DNA from: Paragorgia papillata
Taxonomy: Eukaryota > Cnidaria > Anthozoa > Scleralcyonacea > Coralliidae
Assembly (NCBI GenBank): GCA_035771165.1
Contig: JAWNZC010000423.1
Location: 767,501 to 831,500, forward strand
Direction of reading: 5' to 3'
DNA length: 64,000 bases
Below are positions 12,501 through 26,300 of the stretch, piece after piece. Position numbers and translations under genes: made by a program. The notes below the pieces were generated by a model. It was not told the origin of the DNA. It saw only the letters and a list, made by a program, of their open reading frames with translations, and made no database searches. Numbering within the stretch: the first letter of the stretch is position 1; each line of letters starts with the position of its first letter.

Positions 12501-14330
12501 ACCATACCCTACCCAATTCAACCCCTGCCTATAAAAGTAGAGCTTTTCTACCTTCGCAGTTAGATCCATTTCCCTTGAAGCCATACTCACAAACACACTC
12601 ATAGTTGGTGGCTCGGTTGCACGTGGCATTAAGGTGGCAGCCTGCTATTTCACAAATATCTGCAAGATTAATAGAATAGTTAGCAGTTTAATTATTTTAC
12701 ATTGCATGTATATGATTGTCCAGCAATAGGCTTAAAAAGTTGGAGTAAAGTCATAATTGAATCTGGCTGCCTGCAGCTTTAATCTCAGTGCTGCATTTAC
12801 GAAGAAAAAGAAAATCGAACAACCGAGAAAGAAAAGACCAACTACAACTCTAAACCGAAGGTCGCGGGTTCGAATCCCAGTCAGGCCATAGTTAATAGAA
12901 AATAGACATGGTTTGGAAGCTCACAAAAGTCATTGTTGTATGTTTTTGTTCAGGTTTATGGAAATATTTGCACTTTCACGGTTACTGAACATATTGTGTT
13001 TTCTGTATAATGAAGCAATCATCCAATAGCAACGTTTGGGTTCAATCACTCAACCGTACTGTTTAAATATTAATAAACCTAAAACAAAGGATTTGGCACC
13101 TTCATGTACCTTTCAACATGAATCGTAGCTTCATTGTTAACCGCTTTGAAGTTTTCCGGTTTCCAAACCATGTCTATTTTCTATTAACTATGGTCAGGCC
13201 AAGTAGAGTTTTCTCTACTTGTCCGTTGTGGGGTACGTCACTCGGAGTAACACCTAATTATTATTCTCCACCCGAGATCACTGTTCCACAATAATCATTC
13301 GAAATCGTCATGTATGAAGACTGTCGTCTAGATATTGAAGAAACTAGTTTGTTTCGAAATATAAAATAGCCCAAGTACTATCATTAAAGAAATACCAAAT
13401 GGTTTTCCGTGTTTGGATACTCTGATCCAAACACGCGGGAAATTGCGAGACTGGAGAAAAGCGTAACAAAACACGAGCCGTAGGCGAGTGTTTTTAGCTT
13501 TTCGAAAGTCGAGCAATTTCCCAAGTGTTTGGATAAGAGTCTCCAAACACGGAAAAAACCATTTGGTATTTCTTTTATAAAATAATCACAAGTGAATATG
13601 ATATACTGTCCGACATTTTAAAAAAATCGTTTTGGCGGGAATTTTCCGTGTTTGGATACTCTGATCCAAACACGGCAATTGACCAATCAGGGCTCGCGTA
13701 GTATACATGTTATTTTATAATCGACCTTCAGCTTCCAACTTGACCTGTAGCTCAGTTGGTAGAGCATAGGACTAGTAAACCGAAGGTCGCGGGTTCGAAT
13801 CCCAGCCGGGCCAAGTAGAGATTTCTCTACTTGTCCGGTATGGTTCATCACTCGGAGTAACACTTTATTATTATTCTCACCCGAGTTCATTGTCCCACAA
13901 TAATCATTTGAAAACTCTAATCACATTGGACTGGGCGTTGTGCCATTTTGCTTTGGAAGAATCGGCAACCATTGTTCTACTATACTCAGCCATTGTTCTA
14001 TGACAAAATAGCACAATGGCCATTCCAAAGCCTGTTGCGGTTGACATCAACAAAAAGGAGCCGGAACTCAACCAATGTTTTCTATCTGAACCGCTCACAA
14101 AATAGGATCTGCTTGCGGACACCAACAGTAAACGCACGTGATGTAGTCAAACCCATGATTGTACTTACCTACACAAGATCCTTCTCCTGTAAAGCCTTCT
14201 TTACAAACACACGTAAAGTTGGTAGCGAAGTTACACACAGCATTGACACACTTTGGACAAGGATCTGTAAATTTAAGTCAACTGTTCAATCAAAATCGGT
14301 ATAACACATACAGCAATGATGATGATGGTC

Positions 14331-14394
<64 letters not shown>

Positions 14395-17300
14395 CAATGA
14401 TGATAATGATAATATTAATGATAATGACGATGATAATCATAATAATCATGATGATCATGATATGATGACAATGATGATGATCACGATGATGATGATGATG
14501 ATGATGATAACGACAACAAAGGCGCGCAATAGATTGTGGTTAAAATAATTTACAAGTCGCCATCTTTCTCGGTGGGGTCAATTTCAACTAAGGTTGTCAA
14601 GCTCACGCAATCAAGTTTCCTATATAATAATAATAATAATACTGGGTTTTATTTGAATATGCATGAAAAAGGCAACCTTAATTGTCTAGCTTAGGGCCGG
14701 GGCAATAATCCTTAGAGTACGTTTTTGAATCCTTTCAATATCTTGACTCTGTGATGACGTTAGACCACCATGCCACAATATGTCGCCATATTCCAATACT
14801 AATATATATTGAATACTAATACATATTCCAATCTTTTTACTACCCATGGTTGAAGTTAATCATTTTCATATATATATTCTTTTAATTTCCTGATATGTTC
14901 TTACCTGTGTCACACCCTCGGACTTCAACTCTTGCACATTTCATCGTCATATTACTGTATTCAATAAATCTAAATAACACATTATGTGCTGTGATATTCC
15001 TATCCAAGACATAATCCAATCTATCTGATCCACTTTTCATTGTTCCGCGCAATTCCTAATAGAAATTAGAAAAAAAAGAATACTATATCTCGAGTTTGGG
15101 GTATTCATTGCTGTCGCCATAGAGATCATATAAATACTAGAGGGGGCATTGGCGGGAAAATTTGGTAACCACATGGCAGCCGCCATTACCTATGATATTT
15201 CAGTCAATTGGTTGGCAAATGTACTGGACCCAGTCCTTTGCCAACCAACGCGCCTAATGTTTGCCTCCAAAAAAATCCAAGATGGCGGCGTTCAATTGGT
15301 TACCCGCGGTTGACTGAAATGAAGATAGGATGCCCCCTCTAGTATTTATATGATCTCTATGGGTGTCGCAGCAAGCGACCCATGATGAAGGCAGCAAACC
15401 TAAATTAGGTGGTGAAGCAGTTTTTAAAATTTTGCAGTAGCGGCTGCGCACCACCATAATGCAATGCACCAATGGTAAATCTGTTGGCAGCAGGTCGCGT
15501 AATGATGGTACAGATGTTCATCGTATGTTGTTGTTAGATTTCAGTTTCGAAATATCAAATACAGGTACCATCCACGACCAGCTCCCAACTTGATCTCCAT
15601 ATGTAGCTCATTAATATGTCACGCAAATCTTTGTGGATAATTTTTGGGTGACGGAAAGTGTGGTTTTCTGGAGGTAAGGGCCCCCAGAAAAAGCTGGAGA
15701 AGCGAAAGTCAGAGTGAGAGTAAGGGCCCTCACTGTTATGGACCTTGCTCTCATGTCCCAGCCGGCTTCCCCGTGGTAACTTCGACTAGACGTTTTGACA
15801 AAGACGATCAAAAGTTAAACCAGAGTGAGCTATCTTGTTGTTTTTTTGACATGCTTTTAGTGCTTATAAGCTTGAGATGTCCGGTTTGATTAAATCGTAT
15901 TAGATAACTTGTGCATGCGCTTCTTTTTTAATACCTTGTTTTTGCGAAGAGCAATAAAAGTGACATAACACGGAAAATGTCATAACTGCGCTATTGCGTG
16001 AGAATATTAAGATGTAGCTTCTCATTAATCTCAATTTATCTAGTTAATATAAATTGGCGCGTTGGTAGAGCTTCGGACTAGTAAACCGAAGGTCGCGCGT
16101 TTGAATCCCAGCAGCGGTCGAGTAGAGTTTTTCTTCTCTACTTACAATACAATACAATACAATAATTTATTTATACACATAACGCCTAGGAGTTACAAAC
16201 TCGTTAAAACGCGCACGTGTTATAAATATCAAATATTAAGATTACCTATAAAATTATACAGGAAATAATGTTCTAGACTAGAATAGGAATTAGTTAACAA
16301 TGTAAAATATTAGTTATTGTACAAAAACGGGGTTAGTTCTACATCATTGAGCATTTTTCTAAAAGTGTTTGTATTTGGTGCTGCTCGAATTTCAACCGGC
16401 AGATTATTCCAAAGGTGACTGGTAATATAAGAAAAAGAATTTTTTAACCACTTTGAATTAAAGCGACATTGTTCCAGTTTTGTACCAGAGCCACGCAAAT
16501 TATATGGAGATATTCGTAGGGGGTGTTTATATGGAGGAGGGCCAGCCCTCTTGGTAGGGGTAGCCCTAGTAAGGTGGCTGGAATTTACATCGTCTTTTGG
16601 TAGGGGTAGCCCTAGTAATTTAAGGTGGCCTTTACACGAGCCCAGGTTGAGTGCCAGCCCGGGTCAGCTCGCCATGGCCCTGGTTATTCTTTTTTCGTGT
16701 TTACATGAACCCGGGTTGGCTGCTTTTTTTCCCAACCCGGGTCAGCTTTTCCCAACCCAGGTCAGCTTTTCTCAACCCGGGTCAGCTTTTCTCAACACAA
16801 ATTATTATCATATTGCCAACACTTTACACGAGCCCGGGTCAAGTCAACTCGTGTTTACATGAAGGAATTGACCAAATTTCCGCACCGTCGCACCTCTCCA
16901 ACCTGAGTCGACCCGGGTCTTGAAAAGGGTCACCCGGCAAGACGGGTTGACCCGGCTATCCTTTAAAAGCTAACAGGGGTTTATTCGTAGACGGGTTGAC
17001 CCGGGTTGGCGAGCTAACCCGGGTTGGCTATCAACCTGGGCTCGTGTAAAGGCCCCCTAAGAGGTCTGGATTCCACCTCGCGTTGGCTTGTTTACCAACC
17101 TGTGCAGCTTTCCCACGAAGCCCGAAATCATGTTTTCGCAAACACGATTTGAATTTATAACAAACACATGAACAAACGCAACTTGTAAAATAAAAGGTTG
17201 ACCAAAAAATGTTAGTAAAGGCAAATTTTACCGTGTATACTTAGCTTCGATTTACTAGCCTTCCTAAGAGGGCCAGCCCCCCTTGAGTGCGTTTACAATA

Positions 17301-20300
17301 TGGGAAAATTCCAGCCCTCCTGGTCGAGATCTCGGGTTGTCAATAGCGAGATCTCGCCTAGGAGGGCTGACCCTCTTGTCATGTAAACGCAAACAAATTG
17401 TTTACAAGGAATTACGGCAAAGAGAGTGGTTTTTTTAATGTAAACGTTTTACGATTGTTTTAATAAGTAGGAAATTGTATGCCACTGACCTCAGGGTATT
17501 TCAAACACGGGTAAAACACTAAATTTTCCGGCTGAAGTAGTTACCTCGGGTTCGGTAACTAACCTATACATAATCGCCACTTACATGTGATCCATTAACA
17601 AGAACAGGCTGCCATTTCTCCCACGAAAAGATCCTTGTAGAAACTCTAAATTTCCGGACAAAGGCAGCTGTAGTTGTATCAACGTGACCTCCAATTCCAA
17701 ACCCTGCGATCTTTTTAACGCCATCAAATCTCAGGTTCAGATACAGCTTCTTGTCGTTAGCTAGAGCGCACCAAGACTCGTTGGCACTAAGAACATACTT
17801 ATGACTTCCACGTACATTATACATGTCCGAAGAAGCCCATGCTTTCTTGACACGAAGTTCTTCATAGCAAACTCCTAAATTTGAAAAACCGAAAGTGGGG
17901 AATTTGTTAATACAGTCGAACCTCTATTAAGCGGACACCTCTATTAAGCGGACACCTATCTAAGGTCGAGGCAATTTTTTTAATAAAACCCTATAGTTGT
18001 AACCTGTATTAAGCGGACACCTCTATTAAGCGGACACCTCTATTAAGCGGACACCTCTATTAAGCGGACACCTCTATTAAGCGGACACCTCTATTAAGCG
18101 GACACCTCTATTAAGCGGACACCTCTATTAAGCGGACACCTATCTAAGGTCCCGACAATTTTTTTAATAAAACCCTATAGTTGTAACCTCTATTAAGCGG
18201 ACACCTCTATTAAGCGGAAGCGGACACTTATCTTGGGTCCCAATGAGCAGAATAACCTCTATTAAGCGGACACGTGGAGTTGAAGATTAACGTTTTCTTT
18301 CAACATTAATAATTTTACAAGGCATGCCGACAATCTAAGGCGACATATAGTCTAACTAATATAATGTTGCTATTTTTTGTAAAAGTTGGTCCCAATGTAT
18401 TGCAAACTTTTTTCTATTTCATGTTTTGTTATATTTTGTACTACAGTATTAAACTACAGTATTAAAGAAATATGTGGGTTAAATAAATATATAAGTCAAA
18501 CAGTCTTGTAGTAATTGTTTTACAGTAAAACCAAACTAAGTCTATAACAAAAACTTGTAACCCCATGCGCGCACCCCCTACTGTGCCAACCTCGATTAAG
18601 CGGACACTAGACGAAGTCCCGAAGGTGTCCGCTTAATAGAGGTTCGACTGTAACTCATTCCTGTCCGAGGGCTTCCCCAGAGGTGAATAAAATTATAAAA
18701 TCGTCTGGCGTTAGCCAGAATTATAAAATACCAAAGACCGATTCGGACAGGAAAGAGTTAAAAAGTAAATACAACAACGAAACAATTTTTCCGCTGTTAC
18801 ACGATGCAATTTTTCGTGAAACCTGTGCGAGGCAGGTTTCAAGTCAGATTGCAACGTGCAACACTCCCTTGTTTATGAACCTGTGTCGCTTTGCATTGTG
18901 AGACATGTTTCACCAAAGTATAGGATGTACTTCAACTTTGCGCAACGGTTTGTGAAACCTGCATGTCTAGCATTGGAAAGCGACAAAGGTTCATAAAATC
19001 GGGGGTGTTATACGTCGCTATCTGTCTTGAAACCTGTCTCGCAATACTGAGCGTTGCAACACAGGTTTCACAAATCGTTGCATCGTGTAACAGCAGCTTT
19101 AGTATATAATGAAGTAATTAAGCTGACAATTGACTTAGGCTAACCTGTTTCACACAGAGTTCCAAGAAATCCATTGCGGCAATTACAAGAAAAACGATCG
19201 CCAAATATTCTCACACAAGTTCCTCCATTATGGCATGGATTAGAGTGACATGGCTCAGTCCTGTCTGAAAGATGTAAGAAAAAATAACAGACGTTTGGTA
19301 GACATTCGCCAAGCTCGAATACTGAGAAAACGTTTTTGAACCGCAGACAAAGGTTGAACTTGCAACCTTCTAATGACCGATTAGACGCTCTAACCATTGA
19401 AAGGGTAGACAGTCATTGGAACGTCTTACCGGTCATTAGACGGTTGCAGGTTCCAGACAAAGATGGAACTTCCATCTTTGTCTGTGGTTCAAAAACGTTT
19501 TCTCAGTATTCCAGCATGGCGGACAAGTCAAGTCAAGTCCAGTAAGCAGAGTTGAGTGGTGAAAAGTAAAGTAAAGAAGAGTGGAGTAGAGTGAAGTGAA
19601 GTGGAATGGAGTGGAATAGAGTGGAGTTATATAGCGAAAAGTAGAGTAGAATAGCGTAGAGTGGAGTAGAGTTAAGTGGTGAAGAGTAGAGTGGAGTAGA
19701 ATGAAGTAGAGTGGAGTAGAGTAGAGTGGAATGGAATGAAGTGGAATGGAGTAGAGTGGAGCGAAGAGGAGTAGAGTGAAATGGCATGACGTAAAGTGGA
19801 ATGGAATAGGGTAGGATTGAGTGGTGTCGAGTAGAGTGCGGTAAAGCAACTTTTTCCCTGAGCGTCGCATATGACAATATTTAAAATATTGATAACCTAA
19901 TGGCCTTCACTCTTCCACGGCGAATAGATCTAGTTCGTGGAATTACTTAGGGAAACTACGATGTTGATTTGGCGAAAGGAGAAAACCAGAGAACCTGGAG
20001 CTAGTGGCGCAGCTCCCCCCACCCCACCCCCACCAATGCTCGTTCTCGTGAAAAGTTTAAATCCGTGGAAACTTGTAGCGGGGGGGGGGGGGGGGGGGGT
20101 TACAGTTGTTTTAAGTGAGTAGACTAGTAATGTGTTATATATATATATAGCAGGCATGTATATGCTATAAATTACAATACTAAGAAGGGTCTATACAAAA
20201 TGCCTCCAACTTGTTGTTACGTTTACAACTTGTTTATAAATAAATCTAAAGATATTCTGACGTGTATCATTCTATGTTCTGGTTTGATTTCAACAAAATT

Positions 20301-23300
20301 ATGTAATTTATGGCTTTCAGATTACTCTTAAATACTTGCCTCAAAATGCAGGAAATAGTGTTTCAGAGCCCCTAGAAATCCAAAATGTTTCGGGGAGGCA
20401 TGGCCCCTGACCTCCCTAGGAGACCGAGGTTCTTGCACACCCCCCCCCCCCCCCCCTCCAAAAATAAAAACAACAAAAAAACAAAGACCCTGGCTACGTC
20501 ACCGATGAGACGAAAGTGATCATCCATCCAAACACGAATTAAACTGCGTCCGCTCAAGCTAAATGAGGAAGGACTTTATAAAAACTTACCACATGAAATT
20601 AATTCTACCCTTAAACACGCTCTATCTTGATATTCCGTCGGTTTAATACGTACAGATGTCTCTGGTATGAAATACAGTGGGATTGGTGAATCAAAAAATT
20701 GTGTCACCATATGGTGCTCGTCGTAATTTCCATGTAACGTCTACGTAAAGAATATGTGTATTAGTATATCGCAAAAAAAATTATTTCATAAACCTCAGTG
20801 TTTATACGCATGAGCACGAAGGACCAGCACTTCACGAATGGTTATAGATTGTTTTTATCTGACGTCACAGCATTTTTGACCTGACTTTGACGATATAAAG
20901 AAATTTAAAGGAAAATTCCAAACATTCCAAAGGAAATTTGAAACAATACATGACATAGTACATTACATGACATGGCACGACATTACAGAATACATAGTAC
21001 ATAGTACATAGTACATAGTACATAGCACATATATAGTACATAGTACATAGCACATAGTACATAGTACATATATAGTAAATAGTACATAGCACACAGTACA
21101 CAGTACACAGTACACATGGTACACAGTACACAGTACACAGTACATAGTACATAACAATACATAGTGCATAACAATACATAGTACATAACAATACATGGTA
21201 CATTACATCACATCACATTACATTACATTACGTTACATTACATTACATTACGTTACATCACATAACATTAAAAAGTCTTATTTTTTCAACTGAAGTTCCT
21301 CTTTAAATAAGAAACTTTTCAGATTAACTTAAGAAAGTGGTAGTTCCTACACGCAGGTTTTTACCGGCCTCGTCCCCAGGCTCCAACTCGGGCGCGTGGG
21401 AAGTGCGTGGGGGCATCCACTCCTCGCGATTTTCCCGCGCGTACCTCCACGCGGCGACGATAAAGCGCCTGGGGACGAGACTGGGTTTTTACTGTAACCA
21501 GGCGCCAAGACTAAATTGGACACCTTTGACAATTAGACGTCGGAAATACCAATGTACTTTTATTTTTACGTGCATTAATGGCCTAATAGATTACAAGTTT
21601 AAACTATAAACACAAACACAAACACAAACACAAACACAAACACAAACACAAACACAAACACAAACACAAACACAAACACAAACACAAACACAAACATACG
21701 TACATACAACACAAGAACAAGAAACACCTCACATCTACCAAAAGCCAAAAGAAATTTGGGGGAAACAGAAACTAAACTAAAACTTATCTTATTTATACTG
21801 GATAGCTCTATCAGTTAATAGCTAACTGTTCTCCCTAGAGGTGCAGTAAGGGCCATCCCTCATTGGTCCAGTGTTTCTACAGGAGGAAACCGGAGTGGCA
21901 GCGATAAGAATGCTGGGAAATTGCCCGAGGAAACCTGCGATGTTTGGTAGAGTCAAACTGGAAGCACTCTTCTCACATGCGGCCAAGGTGAAATTTTAAT
22001 CAGATAACTGCTGAGAGCAGGAATTGAACCTGGGTTGCAGAGGTGAAAGGCACGTGCGCTAACCACTGTGCCACCAACACCCCTTAAACGTATTTACCAT
22101 GCGTCAAAATACTTCAACTACTTAGACAATAAAACGAAAACTACAGACTCACTACTAAGATTTAGAAGACTACTTAAAGGGCATATGACTCGAAAATTAA
22201 GTTTGTCTTATTGAAAAGAACATTTAAAATGATAAAATAACATCTTTTGCAGTTTTTGGTTTCCTTGCTTCGTTTTTGAGATATTCCAGCTTGTTTGATA
22301 TGCAAATGACACAACTTTTTACGTCACATGTGCATAAGTTATCAGAAAAGGTTACACATCTTTGCTATTATGAAAACATGGGCTTAACTCAAAGGAATAC
22401 ATGTTTGGTGTTGTGGGTAGAAACACGCACAAGCTTCCTTTGAGTTAAGCCCATGTTTTCATAATAGCAAAGATATGTAACCTTTTCTGATAACTCATTA
22501 TGCACGTGTGACGTAAAAAGTTGTGTCATTTTCATATCAAACAAACTGGAATATCTCAAAAACGAAGCAAGGAAACCAAAAACTGCAAAAGATGTTATTT
22601 TATCATTTTAAATGTTCTTTTCAATAAGACAAACTTAATTTTCGAGTCATATGCCCTTTAAACCAAACTATCAATAACTGACTTATTGACCACGACTAAC
22701 CGATCGACTGACCAACGAACGTACTGACTAACCCGCCGTCAACTTATTATATTGTTTAAATTTAGTTGAAATTCAGTTGTTATATATGTAATAATATACA
22801 TGAAAAAATATCTCGACTGTGATTGGCTGATTCCAGTGCATTTAATCCCAAACAACAGTGCAAAAATCTGTAATCACAGTGCAAAAATCTGTTATCACTA
22901 AGAACCAATCAAATTGATTGTACAGCGGATTTTTCTCGACTCAAAACAAACAAAGATGGCGGCCAAGATTCGGCGGTTTTGGGGACAATTTGTTCAAATT
23001 TGAAGCTAGTTATGCTTTAATATTGCCAAGTGAAGTACTTACAAGAAGACCAGAAGCTTCTTTATGCCTCGAGTAAACTTTTTCAAGTAGTAAAGGAAGC
23101 GAAGCGTTTTTTAACGAATAAATATGCGAGGAGTGGACGCCGTGAAACATGCGTACGTTAAAATGTTAGTACAGTTGTTTTGAACATTTTTTCATGTATA
23201 TTATTAATAAGTAATAGCATGGTTTCTCGTGCATTTGGAAAAACATGCACTCGTGAGTTTTTCAAATACTTCAAATAGCACTCGTCCTTCGGACTCGTGC

Positions 23301-26300
23301 TACTTTGACAGTATTTGAAAAACTCACTCGTGCATGTTTTTTTTTCAAATTGCACTCGAAACCATGCTATTACCTATACTTATTTTATTGTTGTATTGTA
23401 TCTTAATATGTAACAGGATCCTGTAGAAATATCATTAAAAAAAAAAGGAAATTTTTTTTTTACGTAGTATCTGCATTACATTCTACAGCTTTTTTGCAAA
23501 TTTGTATACATACCTGTACACCGTTTGCGGTGTAGGGAACCCAATCTTGATCGAAGACATTATACCTCTTGGTGTAAGCTAGACTGCCGTCGTCCATCTC
23601 AAAGCCTTGCGTAATAATGCCAACTATTTCTTGGTTCATTTGAGTTGCAGTGAGTTGCAAAAATAGTGTGTAGTCATTCCTTGCGGGACACCAAGCACGT
23701 TGTCCATTCAATCTCGCTCTGTAGCTTTGATAATCGCCATCGGGCTTTATTGTACTTGCACTGAATCTGTCGTCAGGATATACAGCTTGATCGGAGACTC
23801 CAAGTGTCAAGAAACAAGAAGTAACCGAAGCATTCTCTGAATAACAAGGTAAATAATATACATGAAAAAATATCTCGACTGTGATTGGCTGATTCCAGTG
23901 CAGTTAATCCCAAACAACAGTGCAGAATTGTGTTATCACAGTGCAAAAATCTGTAATCACAGTGCAAAAATCTGTTATCACTAAGAACCAATCAAATTGA
24001 TTGTACAGCGGATTTTTCCCGACACAAAACAAACAAAGATGGCGGCCAAGATTCGGTGGTTTTGGGGATAATTTGTTCAAATTTGAAGCTAGTTATGCTT
24101 TAATATTGCCAAGTGAAGTACCTACAAGAAGACCAGAAGCTTCTTTATGCCTCGAGTAAACTTTTTCAAGTAGTAAAGGAAGCGAAACGTTTTTTAACAA
24201 ATAAATATGCGAGGAGTGGACGGCTAAACACGTACGTTAAAATGTTAGTACAGTTGTTTTGAACATTTTTTCATGTACTGTATATTATTAATAAGTAATA
24301 GCATGGTTCTCGTGCAATTTGGAAAAACATGCACTCGTGAGTTTTTCAAATACTTCAAATAGCACTCGTCCTTCGGACTCGTGCTATTTTGACAGTATTT
24401 GAAAAACTCACTCGTGCATGTTTTTTTCCAAATTGCACTCGAAACCATGCTATTACCTATACAAATAGCAATCAGGAGAGAGTGCAATTTTGTTATTAAA
24501 TAGCTGTTTTATTAGTTAACTTAAAGTGCCTATGAAACGAAAATTAAGTTTGTCTTATTTAAAAGAACACTTAAAATAATAGAGTAACATATTTTGCAGT
24601 TTTTGGTTTCCTTGCTTCGTTTTTGAGATATTTCAGTTTGTTTGATATGTAAATTAAACTTATAAGATAACTTAACGTCACTCTTTTCATGACTTATCAC
24701 AAAAGATTATATATCTCTGTTATTGCCAAATAAAAACACTTAAAATTTACAGACTCTGTTGTAGGAGAAACACTCGCACATGGTTCCTAATTCCCCAAGT
24801 GCTTTTGTTCAATAATAACCAAGATATAGAACACTTTATGATAAGTCATTATGCAAACTGTGACGTAAAGTTATCTTATAAGTCAAATTTGCATATCAAA
24901 CAAACTGAAATATCTCAAAAACGAAGCAAGGAAACGAAAATCTACAAAATATGTTATATTGTCATTTTAAGCGTTCTTTCAAATAAGACAAACTTAATTT
25001 TCGTTTCATAGCCACTTTAAAGTGCCTATGAGACGAAAATTGAAAGAACGCTTAAAACGATAGAGCAAAATGTTTTCAGTTTTTCGTTTCCTTGCTTCCT
25101 TCTTGAGATATTTCAGTTTGTTTGATATGCAAATTAAACATCGTGACGTCACATGTGCATAATTAGTTATCGAAAAAAGTTATATATCTTTGCTATTATC
25201 AAACCAAATTAATTCGAAGGATGCATGTGTGACGTCAAAATGTTTAATTTGCATATAAAACAAACTGAAATACCTCCAGAACGAAGCAAGGAAACGAAAA
25301 ACTGCAAAGATGTTACTTTTAGGCGTTCTTTCAAATAAGACAGACTTAATTTTCGTTTCATATGCACTTCAACGAAATTAACTAAAAGGGACGTTGCTGA
25401 GCCCACATTGAAAGCCAATGAGAACGCTTATATCATGCCTTTCATTAGTGACAACGTTTCTGTTAATGAAGAAATTAAATGTTGTATATGGCCAATGACA
25501 GCTTCAAATGTTCTTAGATTTCTAAACTTTAATTTACCCAATATCTAATTGTCTGACGTAGTATTTCCTCACCGTATGGACATCCATAAACTTCAACTCG
25601 CATACACGGATAGTCACCATGCCAACTTTTAACACGAATATTCAATGAAAGAGCTTGAAAGGGAGGACTAAAAATAGTCTTTTTTACCGTATTTCGATCA
25701 CGATTTCCCTCAAAAACCTATAAATGATAAATTAATAGATATAAATAGATATAAATCTTATAACTAAGTAAATAAGAAAAAAAACTTGCTATTCCTATTT
25801 GTAAGAAAATGTCAGGATGTAAAACATTTCAGGCCTGTTTCATCCGCCTCTGGAATGACAACCTCCCAACGTGGAGGCAAAATGACCTGGGTACGAGGTC
25901 GGGGAAAACGGCCACGATCGGAAATGGCGGCTGTCGAGGCTCGCGAAATACGGGCTGACCCGTATTAGCTACGCATGCGTAGAACGAATATCTTGCGTGT
26001 AAACGTCATCAATACACGGCCGACAACTCACTTGAGCCAGCACGCACGTGGACTGCGAACTGCCCCTTGAAAGTAGCCGATTTTCTATGCGATTTCCGAT
26101 CGTGCCTGGCATCGGCTGGTCACGTGACACCCAGAATTTTGGGGTGTTTGGGCAAGACAATTTAAGGTGGCTCCATACAGTTTATTGAAAAATGGAAAAT
26201 ACAAGTTTGAGAGTCCAAAACACGTGATTAAACAATTCGGAAAAAGAATAAAACTAAATGTTATGCATAGTTAAACTGTCTGACAATCAAAAACTGTTAC

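Noticed and set aside
13741..13812. Functional tRNA-Thr gene
   Set aside because: It has A and B boxes but is followed by a shared SINE body, occurs in three degraded copies, and shows no paired acceptor stem.
13687..13890. Small ORF containing [19 protein letters not shown]
   Set aside because: This is the reverse translation of a tRNA-derived SINE, a common spurious prediction.
19436..19877. Minus-strand ORFs rich in STPLYSTPLHS
   Set aside because: Translation of the AGAGT/GGAGT pentamer array.
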